64,000 bases of DNA from Phialocephala subalpina (Eukaryota; Ascomycota; Leotiomycetes; Helotiales; Mollisiaceae), in assembly GCA_900073065.1 (NCBI GenBank), contig FJOG01000001.1:1520439-1584438 (forward strand), written 5' to 3'. Shown one piece after another: positions 1 through 10,348 of the stretch. Below the pieces are notes generated by a model. It did no database searches. It was not told the DNA's origin and saw only the letters and a program-made list of their open reading frames with translations. The position numbers and the translations under genes are program-made. Every line of letters starts with the position of its first letter. The stretch's first letter is position 1.

Positions 1-1690
1 AAATTTAAATAATATCTCGAAATTATAATCCGATTTTCTTATTTAAAAATTAAATTAAAATAAATATTAATATTATAATAACTCGCCAATTAATTCGTTA
101 GATTATCGGAGATTATATAAGAATTATTTACTTTCTTTTATTATTATAACTTTGAATTACGAGTTTTAATTTCTTATATAAACTATTTATAATTTTATTT
201 TTAATTTTATTAATTAATTTCGAATTAAAGATACGAATTTTAATATATTTAATATAATTAAATTTTGTGAGATTAAATATTCCTTTGATAATAAAATTAT
301 TTATTTCTTTTTTTTGAGAAATTTCAAATGAATATCCGAGGGTAATAATTATATTTTCTCGATATAACTTTAAAATTAACTTTATATTAAACTTTTTTTT
401 ACTTATTATAAAAAATATAAAAAATATTTTTTAATTTTTAATAATAATTATAAAAATGTTATTAAAATACTTATTATTTATATTTTCGATATAATAATAA
501 TAAATTTTATTTCGTAATCCCTTAAATTTATTTCGATCGTAATATTAAATTAATTTATTTTGTTTGATCGATTTTTTATAATTTGAATTATTTTTATTTA
601 TATTATTTAACGAGGAAATTCGAAGGATAAAATTATTAATAATTGGTTATTTATTATCATTTTATTCTTTATAATATAATATAATTATTATTAATTAAAA
701 ATTTAAAAATTTATAAAATATATTAATAATATAAATTTTATTATTCGTATTTAATAATTTGTATAAATTATTTAATTCTTTTAATAATTAATAATAATAA
801 TACGTTTTTACTAATTATTTTAAGGTAAATTCCAAAGACTAATAAAGTTAATATAAGTTTATTAGATTTAATTGAATTATTAATAATTTTAATCGTTGTT
901 TGCAAAATTATATCTTTATTAATTTATTTACGAATTAATTCATTTCGAATAATCTCGTAAACTCGTCGTAATAAATATAATATCTTTTTATTTTTCTTAT
1001 ATTATTATAAGTTTTAATAAAGATTTCTTTGATTTAATTATTATAAATATAATATATTATTGAAATTCTATTAATAAAAAGTTTTTTTAGTATTATATAT
1101 AATATAATCGGAATAATTTTATTTCTTTGAATTAAAATATTTTTTTAAATTAATAAACTTTAAATTTATTTTATTTATATTTTAAATATAAAATAATAAA
1201 AGTATATTTATAAAAATAATTAATTATATATTAATATTAATTTTTCGCAAGGTTATAAATTATAATTAATTAGTAATTAATATTCTAATAATTTCGTTAT
1301 TAAATATAATTCCTTAGAAAACTTCTAATAAATATTAATTTTTAAATATAAAAACTAAATATTAATCCAATTTAAATATAAATTATTAAAATAATATTAA
1401 AAAAAATTCTTTAATAATTATATAATAGATAAATTAATTATTAAGAATAATAATAGTTTATATATTATTAATTTCTTTAAGTTTTATAACGTAATTATTA
1501 TACTTAGTATCACGTGGCGAGAATTACCGCAAAGTTAGAGAAAGTTACCGCAAAGTATCTAATTATAAACGCTTTATCGAAAGGATTATCGAAAGTCGTT
1601 TATCAAAAGTAGGTTATTAATAATCGTATTAAAAGTTTTATCGTAGATATTATCGCAAATATAAATTATCGCGTTCGAGTAAAAGTTTAC
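1..1690. repeat. AT-rich, RIP-like degenerate block
   Basis: The stretch is dominated by A and T with long runs of TTTA and ATAA, and no open frame of useful length. By eye the remaining C bases are mostly in CpT and CpG while CpA is rare, which is what repeat-induced point mutation (C to T, preferring CpA) leaves behind. TpG seems less depleted than CpA, so the two strands may not be equally affected. AT content falls gradually over 1,500-1,690, where there are short near-repeats (ACCGCAAAGT twice at about 1,526-1,558). No LTR, terminal inverted repeat or protein remnant could be recognised, so the original element is unknown. It starts before the window. Confidence 0.75.
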
Positions 1691-1696
1691 GCTTTC

Positions 1697-3672
1697 CTAA
1701 TTAATAGAAACAAGAACATGCGAATTTGCGCCACCTAAGCAACAGCTGTCAATGTCCGTAGCAGTGAGAATAATTGCACTACACACCATAGCCGAACGAA
1801 TTCACAGATGCACGCCGGATCCCGCTGGTGGGCCATGCTGTCAATGTTTCCGGGAGAGCAATCTTCCATTCCTTCAGTCGTAGTCGAGGATTCGCCTTTT
1901 CGAAGCCTGCTAGTGGTGGTATTTGTCCTCGTTCTACCACTAGAGTTGCTTTGACTGCCTTGAATTAGCAATGTACTTTCTTGGTGAAGAGAAATTGGGG
2001 AGCCCGGTGACACATCATCGAAGAGGGCAGCACCACAGAAACAAAGGGGTCGAAGAGAAATATGTGATTACTGAGCCCCGCTAGACCAGCACATCCCTCT
2101 AAATGCCCGATATTAGTCTTGACGCTTCCCACATAGATTGGAGTATCTTCGCTGCGGGTTTTGCCAAATGTTGCCCCGAGTGCCGATAATTCGTAACGAT
2201 CACCGATCGAGGTTCCGGTCCCTAGAGATGTAAGAACGAAGTAAGCTTCAAAGTCCCAGTCAACGTAAAACATTACCGTGCGCCTCAAAGTATGATGTCT
2301 GATCAAGTGATAAGCCAGCCGCGGCGTATGTCGATTGTATCAAGTCTGCGTGTGCTTGTGGCGAAGGCATGGTGATTCCTGGCGTTCTGCCATCCTGTCC
2401 AAGTCCGGAATTGCGAATTATTGCTCGAATAGTGTCTCCATCGGCCAGTGCCTGCTTCAGTGTTTTGAGAATTATTCCTCCAATGCCATCACCTCTTGCG
2501 TATCCATTGGCCTTGTGATCGAAGCTATGGCAGATCCCATCTGGGCTAAGGAAAGTCATTCCACACCTAATTTTGTCAGTCTGCCATCTGGGAGTATACC
2601 AAGGAGGCTTGTAAAGTTTCACTTACATGTCTCTCATATACGAGGGGTCATATATTAGATTTGTGCCTCCGATGATAGACTAAGGCAGCGGCATTAGTAC
2701 AGAAAATACCAGTCGCTTTGGTACATTGACAATAACTCACCAGCTTAGACTTGCCTAGTCTAAGTGACTGACACGCGAGGTGCCTATAAACAATCAATAT
2801 CTCGGATCTTTCCATGGGACGAAGACAAAGAAGCAGGTGTCTTACACGGCGTACAGAGAAGATGAGCATGCGGTGTCAACCGTGAGGCTTGGTCCTCGTA
2901 GATCAAAGAACCAAGAGATGCGGTTCGAGAGCATACTGTGTGGAGGTCAGGAATAAAATCCTTGTTGTATGTCCAATTTCCTGCTTACCTCGAGCCATAT
3001 CCCGTGGCAGCGTAGAACGGGCCTCCGAATGGGTCTCTCCCTCCAACACTTTCGAAGTCATTCGTAAAGCATCCAACGTAGACACTCGTTTTCGTACCAG
3101 CAATATCGTGGACTGGGATGCTGGCATTTTCCAAAGCCTCATATGCTACCTCGAGCATTAAACGCTGCTGTGGATCTGTACCAGTTGCCTCAAGTGCTGT
3201 CATCGAAAAGAAAGGCGCGTCAAACAACACAGGCTTCATTGAATTAGTGAAATGCAAAGCTATTTGTGTTCATGACGGCCCGGAGCCCCTAGTGAAGAAT
3301 AAATGTAAGAGGAGGGCACGTACATCCTCAGATAGAAAATAACCGCCTTTGATATTGATCTGTTATTCCGGTCAACGATCAATATGTGAAGAGTCAATCA
3401 CGCTGGGAACTCACGGCGCCTGCCCTTGCCGCATCTGGGTGATAGTAACCTTCGATATCAAACCTTTCCGTTGGAATCTTCTTATGTGCGGACCTCCCTT
3501 TGCTCAGCATCTCCCAGAACTGTTCGCTCGAATGCGATCCGCCTGGGAACCGCATCGCCATGCCCCGTTCGCAATTAGAACTCTGCAAACATTCACATAG
3601 ATGCGTGCGCAGGAAGAGACTTACCACAATCGCAATTGGCTCTACGGCATCGTTGCCTTCTGGGAGAGACAT
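1697..3672 (-). pseudogene. Highly reducing PKS, ketosynthase-only stump
   Basis: This is the N-terminal ketosynthase (KS) domain of a type I iterative fungal polyketide synthase, split by several short introns. In order the spliced reading shows MAMRFPGG (about 3,560), DPQQR (about 3,170), the active-site region DTACSSSL (about 2,860), EAHGTGT across an intron near 2,280, KTNIGHLEG (about 2,110) and SFGYG|GANSHVL (about 1,780 and 1,720). The catalytic Cys and both His are present. The start at 3,672 gives a short leader before EPIAIV. Directly after NSHVL the frame meets TAG at 1,699-1,697, at the edge of the AT-rich block. A complete enzyme would continue with AT, DH, ER, KR and ACP domains, and none is visible. 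Exon frames are otherwise clean, so the loss looks recent or the stump is retained. A free-standing KS cannot make a polyketide alone; I call it a truncated pseudogene. Confidence 0.8.
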
Positions 3673-4858
3673 TGCTGCCTTCGTACTATGCAAGCAGTTT
3701 CAAGAGCTATAGATACATTTTCGAAAGCCAACCAAGAGCCCAGGTAGGAGAGCTTTGAGGGATATACCAAATAAGACCAAGAACCGGGAAAGTAGCCAGC
3801 ATGCCCACCTATCGCCTTGCATCCCACCATCGCTTGCCATGGCATCAGAACACGCATGGCAAGGACTTCTGTCACCAAGTGAGGCTTATCGTCTTGAGCC
3901 TGATAGGGCTCAGGTCCCTCTGCACGCAGCCACCCTATGTCTTGGATCTGGGTATCAATGTATTGATTTGATCCCATGCCGACCGGAGAACTACTCGATA
4001 CTCTCTGCATTGCAGCTTCAGCTTGAATGATCTCAAGGTCTGATGAACGCGGCCCCACCATCCACCATCCGGGCCGCTTGGCTGGGTCTGAAGTTGGGGC
4101 CATCCATAGTCAATACTGAGGATACAAGAAAGGTGTGCTGAGACAAGTCCAGTTACGCTCCTCGGTCTATTGATGGACCACCCTCGGCCGGCCTATTTGC
4201 ACTTCTCCAGATTCGGAGCATCCGTTATGTCTCTACCGGCGCAGAGGCCTTTGTGTTATCACGAGCATACACGGCCGTAGCTGATAAAAGCCTCGTAATT
4301 CGAGTAGCGACAGACCAAACATTCGAGAGCTAGAAGTGGGAGCAGCACAATATCCCCGAATCTACTTCAAGTACTTTTGCAATGAAATTCAAAGAGCGTT
4401 CGACATAGAGGTGAGGGCGTACTTTGTCCTCTTGCTGAGTAACAGAAAGCTTGATCTGAAGCTCGCATATGAATGTTCTGTGTTGCTTGGAACTTTGGTG
4501 TGCCATGTTTTCTCTGCGCGAGAGTTGAGAGAGGACGTCGTGGCAAGATCTTAGGCATCATCTATCTGCCTTAGGCCTAGAGGGTAGCATGTTATATAAG
4601 GTACTCTCACAAGCCAGCATGCCTTTGAAGTTTGGCTCTGATATCTTTAAAGCACATATTCACTTCGATCTCTACAGAGCCTCCAGCTCTCCCAGGAAAA
4701 TATAAGACAAAGTTGGTGACAGAGTACAATTGCATATCACGTGAAGTGTTGTTCAGGGGAAACGATTTTGCTCTGCCTGCGGCTGCTTCAGATTGCTTGC
4801 ATCGACTCGTATGTTTGCCATTGCGACAGGCTCGATGCAAGTAAGTTCACATTCCCTA
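3673..4858. other. Intergenic, PKS upstream region
   Basis: This 1.2 kb separates the PKS start from the stop of the FSH hydrolase; both genes are on the minus strand. It would hold the PKS promoter. Several open frames of 60-150 codons exist on both strands, but none shows a recognisable domain or consistent splice pattern. Confidence 0.5.
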
Positions 4859-5645
4859 CTACCCTGAGAACGCCAGCCTAAATGCACGCTCGATGCCAAT
4901 TGCAACATTTTTTGCATTGACAGCATCCCTTGGTATGTCGTGGCCTCCGTCGATAAGCAAGACAGTTGTGGCATTCTGCGCAGACGACTTCACAACTTCC
5001 AAGCTCTGAGTATCACAGGGGTCTTTCCTTCCTATTACATGGGCCGTCGGTATATCAATCGGGCCAAATTTGCCTATTGTATCTGCCAAGTTATCAACTG
5101 TTGCTAGTTGAGGAGGCATCAAAGCAGCGCAAATGAACACTGCCATTTTGAAAGGCTCATCTTTGAGTGAGCCCCGTAATTGCTGCTGCGCGATGCATGC
5201 AGCTGCAACGGAGGCACCCTGCACCGGTCAGATTCTATGCCGATAATCGAAGTCGCTTTAGATCGAAGGAAGAGGCTGCGAACCTGGCTGAAGCCTATGA
5301 CGCCGTCGTAGGGTCCATCTTCATCGACAACCCCACAGACGAAGTCAACTACTTTCTGCAAATATTCCTCGGAGTACCTCTCAAAGAAACAATAATATGG
5401 CCCTGGATATACTCCTTTGAGACCTACGGCAGCTTCGCATTGGACTGGCGAGTCGAGGAAATCGAAGACATACGAAGACTGAAGGAGCGAGCGGATGTTG
5501 GCTATTCTTGACCGCTGTCAGTATTTGGGACCTTGGAAGTATGTTTATGAACACAAAAACAATTATATATATTCCACTGACCAGTTTGACTTTCCATGAT
5601 CTCGGAGCTGGATCCTGAGCCATGCAGGCACAATATCCGCCGCAT
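4859..5645 (-). CDS. FSH-family serine hydrolase
   Basis: An alpha/beta-hydrolase of the fungal FSH1/DUF341 family, about 213 residues. My model has exons 5645-5582, 5501-5284 and 5218-4859, with introns of 80 and 65 nt, and joins without frame errors. The protein starts MRRILCLHGSGSSSEI, the typical beta-1 and oxyanion-loop signature. The nucleophile motif GFSQG is split by the second intron; the acid is probably in HVIGRKDP and the catalytic His in DGGHDIPR. Size and motifs match a complete enzyme. The family includes LovG, a thioesterase that releases a highly reducing PKS product. With a PKS fragment on one side and an MFS exporter on the other, a polyketide-releasing role is a reasonable inference. 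It could equally be a general esterase, since many FSH proteins lie outside such clusters. Confidence 0.85.
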
Positions 5646-6488
5646 TGTCGTCGAGACAGGAAGGTTCTCACCTGTTCATGCGAAATTTGACAATTGTGCG
5701 CTGTACCGAATTTTCCCAGGAGATCTGTGACCTTTGGTATTATTTAGTGGTCTGAGGTCAACCAAGAAGACTCCTGGTAGGTTGCAGATCCCACTGCAAA
5801 AAACTGCACGTCTGTTGCTGCTGTTCCCTCTGTAGGGGCAAGTGCCATTCCAGAAACGGACTGTGGGCGCGGAGTAAACTGGTTCATGGCTTTTGCTTTT
5901 GCTTATGCACCACTGCAGCAGCGCAAAATCCCAAGTGATAGAGGACTGCGTGCATCCATGCATCTGGTGCGTGGTTGGAAATTGACCGAGGACTGCAGTT
6001 CGTCTTCGGATCATCCGCAGAATACACCGCACTATGACTTCATCGGGATATGGAAACGAGACCTATGAGCGAATTGAATGGGGAGGGTAGCCACTACCTG
6101 CAGATTTTGTTGCATTTCGTTCCGGCCGTAAGGGATATGATACAGTGTACAATAGTTACCATACCCCTTTCTCAACGTACGGCCGTACTTGGTTCAGGTC
6201 GTGCTGATGCAATGTGCTTGGTGAGTATAGATGTTTGGTACTCTCATAATGTCAGCTTGTCTGGACCCTTTCAGTGCTTGGATCATTTTCCAACCTTTTC
6301 TACTCTTGTCCCTTGCATCCTTCCCAAAGCGTAGAATTCAGCTCCTTCGCTTCCACGTCTTCCTGTCTCTTGTTTTGCTCGGGAAATTGCTTGCGACCTA
6401 GAGACTTACCTTTTTGTTATTCACCAAGGAGGAAAAAGAACAGAAACTTGAGTTTGAGCCTCCGAAGGCTGTAAGCTCGCCAGGGACA
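5646..6488. promoter_or_regulatory. Divergent promoter region, FSH hydrolase / MFS exporter
   Basis: 843 bases between two divergently transcribed starts, so the genes could share control. Inverted CGG/CCG half-sites that Zn2Cys6 factors use cannot be assigned by eye with confidence. An open frame of 118 codons at 5,676-6,032 (minus) has no recognisable content. Confidence 0.4.
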
Positions 6489-8277
6489 ATGGGAGCTCAA
6501 AGGGGGCCGCCTGGTGGCCAACGGGGACCTCCCAAAGAGATTCTCCTAGCAAAATCTCGATTGATCTTGTTAAGTGTCTCGTAAGTGAGCTTCTATATAT
6601 GCGAGTCTCTCACCTCTGATCCCTTTCTAGACTTTGTCTCGGCCTTTTCCTGTCCTTCCTCGACAGCTCCATCGTCAGCACTGCATTGTTCACGATCAGC
6701 ACGGACTTCGACTCTCTCTCCAACATCAATTGGATTGCTTTGGCCTACACTCTCTGCGATCTTGGCTGCGCAGTTCTATTCACGAGCATGAGCGATGTAT
6801 ATGGGAGACGGAATGCATACACTGTCGCTTTTGTACTTTTCTTCTCGGCATCAATATGTTGCGGATTTGCTCGGTCCATAAATCAGCTCATTGCTCTCAG
6901 GAGTATACAAGGCATCGGCGGCTCAGGACTGTACTCCCTTGCTATGGTCATGTTCCCCGAGATCTTTCCACGCGCAATGAGGAAGTGGATCGGAGCTGTA
7001 GCTGGCGGAGTCGTAGGGACGTCCGGGATTCTGGGACCTATATTGGGAGGCGTGATAACACGATTTGCTTCGTGGAAATGGATTTTCTGGATCAAGTGCG
7101 TATCCATCACCCGTTTCAGTCCACAGTCGCTGACCTTAAGCCACAGTGCACCCGTTGGCGTCGTCTCGGTCACAATGTTCCTTCTTGCCTGGCCCAATGC
7201 AGAGCAAATGCGCCACCCTCAAAGAAAGCCTCTCAACCAGTTGGATGTTGTGGGAAGTTTCCTTCTCATCGCAGCTTCTGTTCTGGTCGTCTTCGCATTT
7301 CAGGAAAGTGGAGGCCATCCCAACTTTTGGAGAACAGCCCTCTTCATTGCTCCACTCGTGACAGGGTGCATTTGTTGGCTCTTATTGATTGGATGGGAAG
7401 TCGCAGTCGGGACTCTTATGCAAGAAACTGTGTCGCCACTCTTTCCGAAAAGTCTGTTTAGACGTCGAGTGTATGTTGCTGGTGCTCTCACCGCACTATT
7501 CACAGGCTTTCCTTACTATGTCGTCATTTACAACATTCCTCTTCACTTGCAGATTGTGAATGGAAAGAGCCCTTTGAAGGCGGGGCTGGGTTTGCTTCCA
7601 TTGCTGGCCTCAACTGCTACAGGAAGCATGCTCGGTGGTGCGGTGTCGAGCAAGAAAGACCTCTCGTTCTATACTTTGGCTATCGGCTCGTGTCTAATAA
7701 CACTTGGAACTGGCCTGCTTTCGACAGTCTCGGAAGGCTCTGCTGTCGATCCCAAAATCTACGGGTTTGAAGTTTTCGTGGGCTTAGGATTCGGTCTTTC
7801 GGTGTCGACTTCAAGTATTCTAGCCGCAATTCAATGTGAGCTGAAGGATCACGGTAAGGTCCTGAATAAGTTAGGACAATTGGCTAACTCCCGACAGCGA
7901 CTTCTCAGGGCATCTTCGCCCAAGCTCGAGTTCTTGGGGGTAGTCTTGGTATCGCTGCTTCAACAGCAATCCTAGGAGTCATCGAGGGCAGGGACCTGCG
8001 TGGCACCGTCCCACCTGCGCGGTTGGCTACGCTGCAGTTGTCAACATTGGATGCAACCCAGGCACAAGCCGGCAGACAAGCATACGCCCATTCCTTCAAC
8101 CACACTTTACGAGTTTGCACGATCATCTCGGGCATCTCTATCATGTTTGCACTGTTGTCGTATCAAAAGAGCCCTCCGACGCTCGCTGAGAGGACAGAGC
8201 AACAGATAGCTGTGGAAACTGAGAGACAGATGGCAAAATACCGAGGACCTCCAAGACCCGACAAATCTGCGTCGTAG
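6489..8277 (+). CDS. MFS transporter, DHA2-type drug/metabolite exporter
   Basis: A major facilitator superfamily transporter of about 547 residues. Exons are 6489-6580, 6631-7095, 7147-7853 and 7898-8277, with introns of 50, 51 and 44 nt; the joined frame stays open. The N terminus (MGAQRGPPGG...) is a short cytosolic arm. TM1 carries FLSFLDSSIVSTAL, a form of the LDxTIVNVALP motif typical of the 14-TM DHA2 family. Motif A appears as SDVYGRRNAY, and motif C-like glycines lie in GVVGTSGILGPILGG. About 14 hydrophobic segments fit the length. Such pumps export toxins and antifungals and are common in secondary-metabolite clusters, which fits the FSH hydrolase and PKS stump next door. The substrate cannot be read from the sequence. 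Confidence 0.88.
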
Positions 8278-8884
8278 AAATCTGTTTTTAAAGTGTTCAA
8301 TCCAGAAGGCACCCCAAATAGTACCAGAAATCTCAGGACATTGATCAGGGCTTGAATCTATGAACTTGACCACCCATTAATTGAATTAAACGAACTCTTC
8401 GGCGCACACTCCTTCCGGAAGTTCTTCTTTAAGTCCTTTACAACGTATTTCCTTTCAGAATATTGATGCTGACTTATGTCACTCGCTCAATTCACTTCGG
8501 GGAAGCCTTGAAGCGAACCCCCCAACCCAGCGAACCGTGAGAGAGGAATTTTACCTTTTTATCTCCAGCTTCGCATTTGAAGAAGAGAATTTCTGTGATA
8601 GGAATTTTCATTTGTCAGAAAGCTCCCAACCTAAAGCGCCAAGAAATACAATACCGTTGGATATTGCAAGGGATCGTTGTTGGACGAGCTCCGAAGGGGA
8701 GGGGTCACATGCGCCCCGCTCCGAGCGCGGCGGAAAAATAGGGCTGGCCGAACAATAAAGTCTCGAATTTTGGAATTCTTCCTTGATAAGTCACTTGCAA
8801 TTTACATCCATTTTTGCGACCCTTTGACCCTTGTTGTTTTCCCATGCTATTGTTGGTAGAGGGACAGCCCCATGGCAAGTCGTG
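8278..8884. other. Intergenic, no gene seen
   Basis: 607 bases between the MFS stop and the GNAT start, both on the plus strand. Short open frames only, without recognisable domains. Confidence 0.5.
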
Positions 8885-10113
8885 ATGGACATCCTAGACA
8901 CCATCGGAGAGGTACCGGAGAATGTTTCCAAAGCGCTCATAGATGATGCCCCATACTCCCTTCCACTTTTGCGCCGGTTGCAATTTATGAATTTTCCTGG
9001 AGGCAAGACGCCGAATTCTCACGTATGAATAAATTCTTGTTCCGAATCACCTTCTCTTCCAGATCACTCGAACACGCGTTTAAGCTCTGCATCCGCTTCT
9101 CATTGACTGCTGTTGGCGTCTAAACTTTCGATGTCGTGCAAGAGATGGTGGTATATGGCTTCTAAACGGCCAATCATGCAAAGCCGTGACACTAAGCACT
9201 GACAACAAGCAGATTCTCTCAATGTTTTATTCAAAAGACGCCTTCACAATCGCCTATCTAGACTTCTCCCGCGGCCCAGAAACAGAATGCTGGCTCTACT
9301 CCTCATACGAAAGTCCCCACCACCGACCACCTTCCATCCAATCAACCTGCGAATCTCAAGTCATCTCTATCCTCTCGCACATCTCCTCACTCGAGAAATC
9401 GTTCGTCACCTCAAACGGTCCCCGCTCAACACCTAGAATCCTCTTGATCGGAACTCTTCATGAGAAGATTCTTCAATTCCTTCAAAAACAGCAACGAATC
9501 CAGGAAGAAACAGAACCTCACTTCAAATTTATCTTCAAGACAGATGAGCTACCTCCTGAGAAGCCCCTGGTAGATGAATCACTCAACTACGGTAGGATTC
9601 GGAAGTCAGATATCCCACTAGTGCTTTCGCGGACAGCGATACCTCGAAAAGAGTATGAACTTGCTCTACCATTCTCTCGTCTCGCTGACCCCAACAATAC
9701 AGGAGAACAATGACACTCTTACCCAGCGTAGCCATCACATTTCACAACGAGCCCATCGCATGGGGATTTCTTGGTAAGTATTATCCCAACCAGAGCAAGT
9801 ACTCCTCGTTGGTTGACAAAGTCCAGGACCCGATGGATCATTGACATCACTGCACTGCGAGGAAGAATACCGTGGTAAAGGACTCGCAAAAGCAGTTGCA
9901 TTGAAGTTATTCCGAGAATATACCCCGCACTTCGGCCTTGAACGACTGCAACACGCAGACGTTGCAGTCGACAATCTACGTAGCCAAGGAGTGTGCAAGA
10001 GTTTGAAGGGAGTTTCCAGCTGGAAAGTCTACTGGTAAGTCCTGATGAATCTTCCAGCAACCACTCGAATGTCCGAGTTAACAAAGCACAACAGGGCATG
10101 GATCAAATTATGA
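8885..10113 (+). CDS. GNAT N-acetyltransferase (FR47-like)
   Basis: A five-exon gene: 8885-9022, 9213-9652, 9703-9773, 9827-10034 and 10095-10113, giving 291 residues. The first intron is long (190 nt); the last exon has only 19 nt and codes for the final residues AWIKL. The start at 8,885 begins MDILDTIGEVPENV and leads into SLPLLRRLQFMNFPGG. The C-terminal third has the acetyl-CoA binding signature of the GNAT fold: GSLTSLHCEEEYRGKGLAK, the R/Q-x-x-G-x-G/A loop that grips the CoA pyrophosphate. The rest (DVAVDNLRSQGVCKSLKG) matches the FR47-like subgroup. The N-terminal two thirds are typical of uncharacterised fungal GNATs. The acceptor substrate is unknown; membership of the neighbouring metabolite cluster is possible but unsupported. 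Confidence 0.82.
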
Positions 10114-10348
10114 GGCGCAGCTGTGTAATAGATTTTATCTATTTTTGAGCCTCGAATATTGGAGGCATCTATGCTTCATGACCAAGTATGATCTAGTCTT
10201 ACAGTATATCCAGTGACTCAATCCTCTCCTGTCTGAACGCCGCGCTTCAAGTAAACTCCTTTGAAGTGTTTTGCCGCCCCGTGATGTTTTCCTGACTCCT
10301 ACATGCATGATAAGAGGGCAAGAACAATAAAAAGCATTTGGTTTAATC

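Noticed and set aside
3642..4103. 153-codon minus-strand open frame overlapping the PKS start
   Set aside because: It overlaps the first PKS exon in another frame and has no domain or plausible splice signals.
5676..6032. 118-codon minus-strand open frame between FSH hydrolase and MFS
   Set aside because: It lies in a divergent promoter and shows no recognisable sequence.
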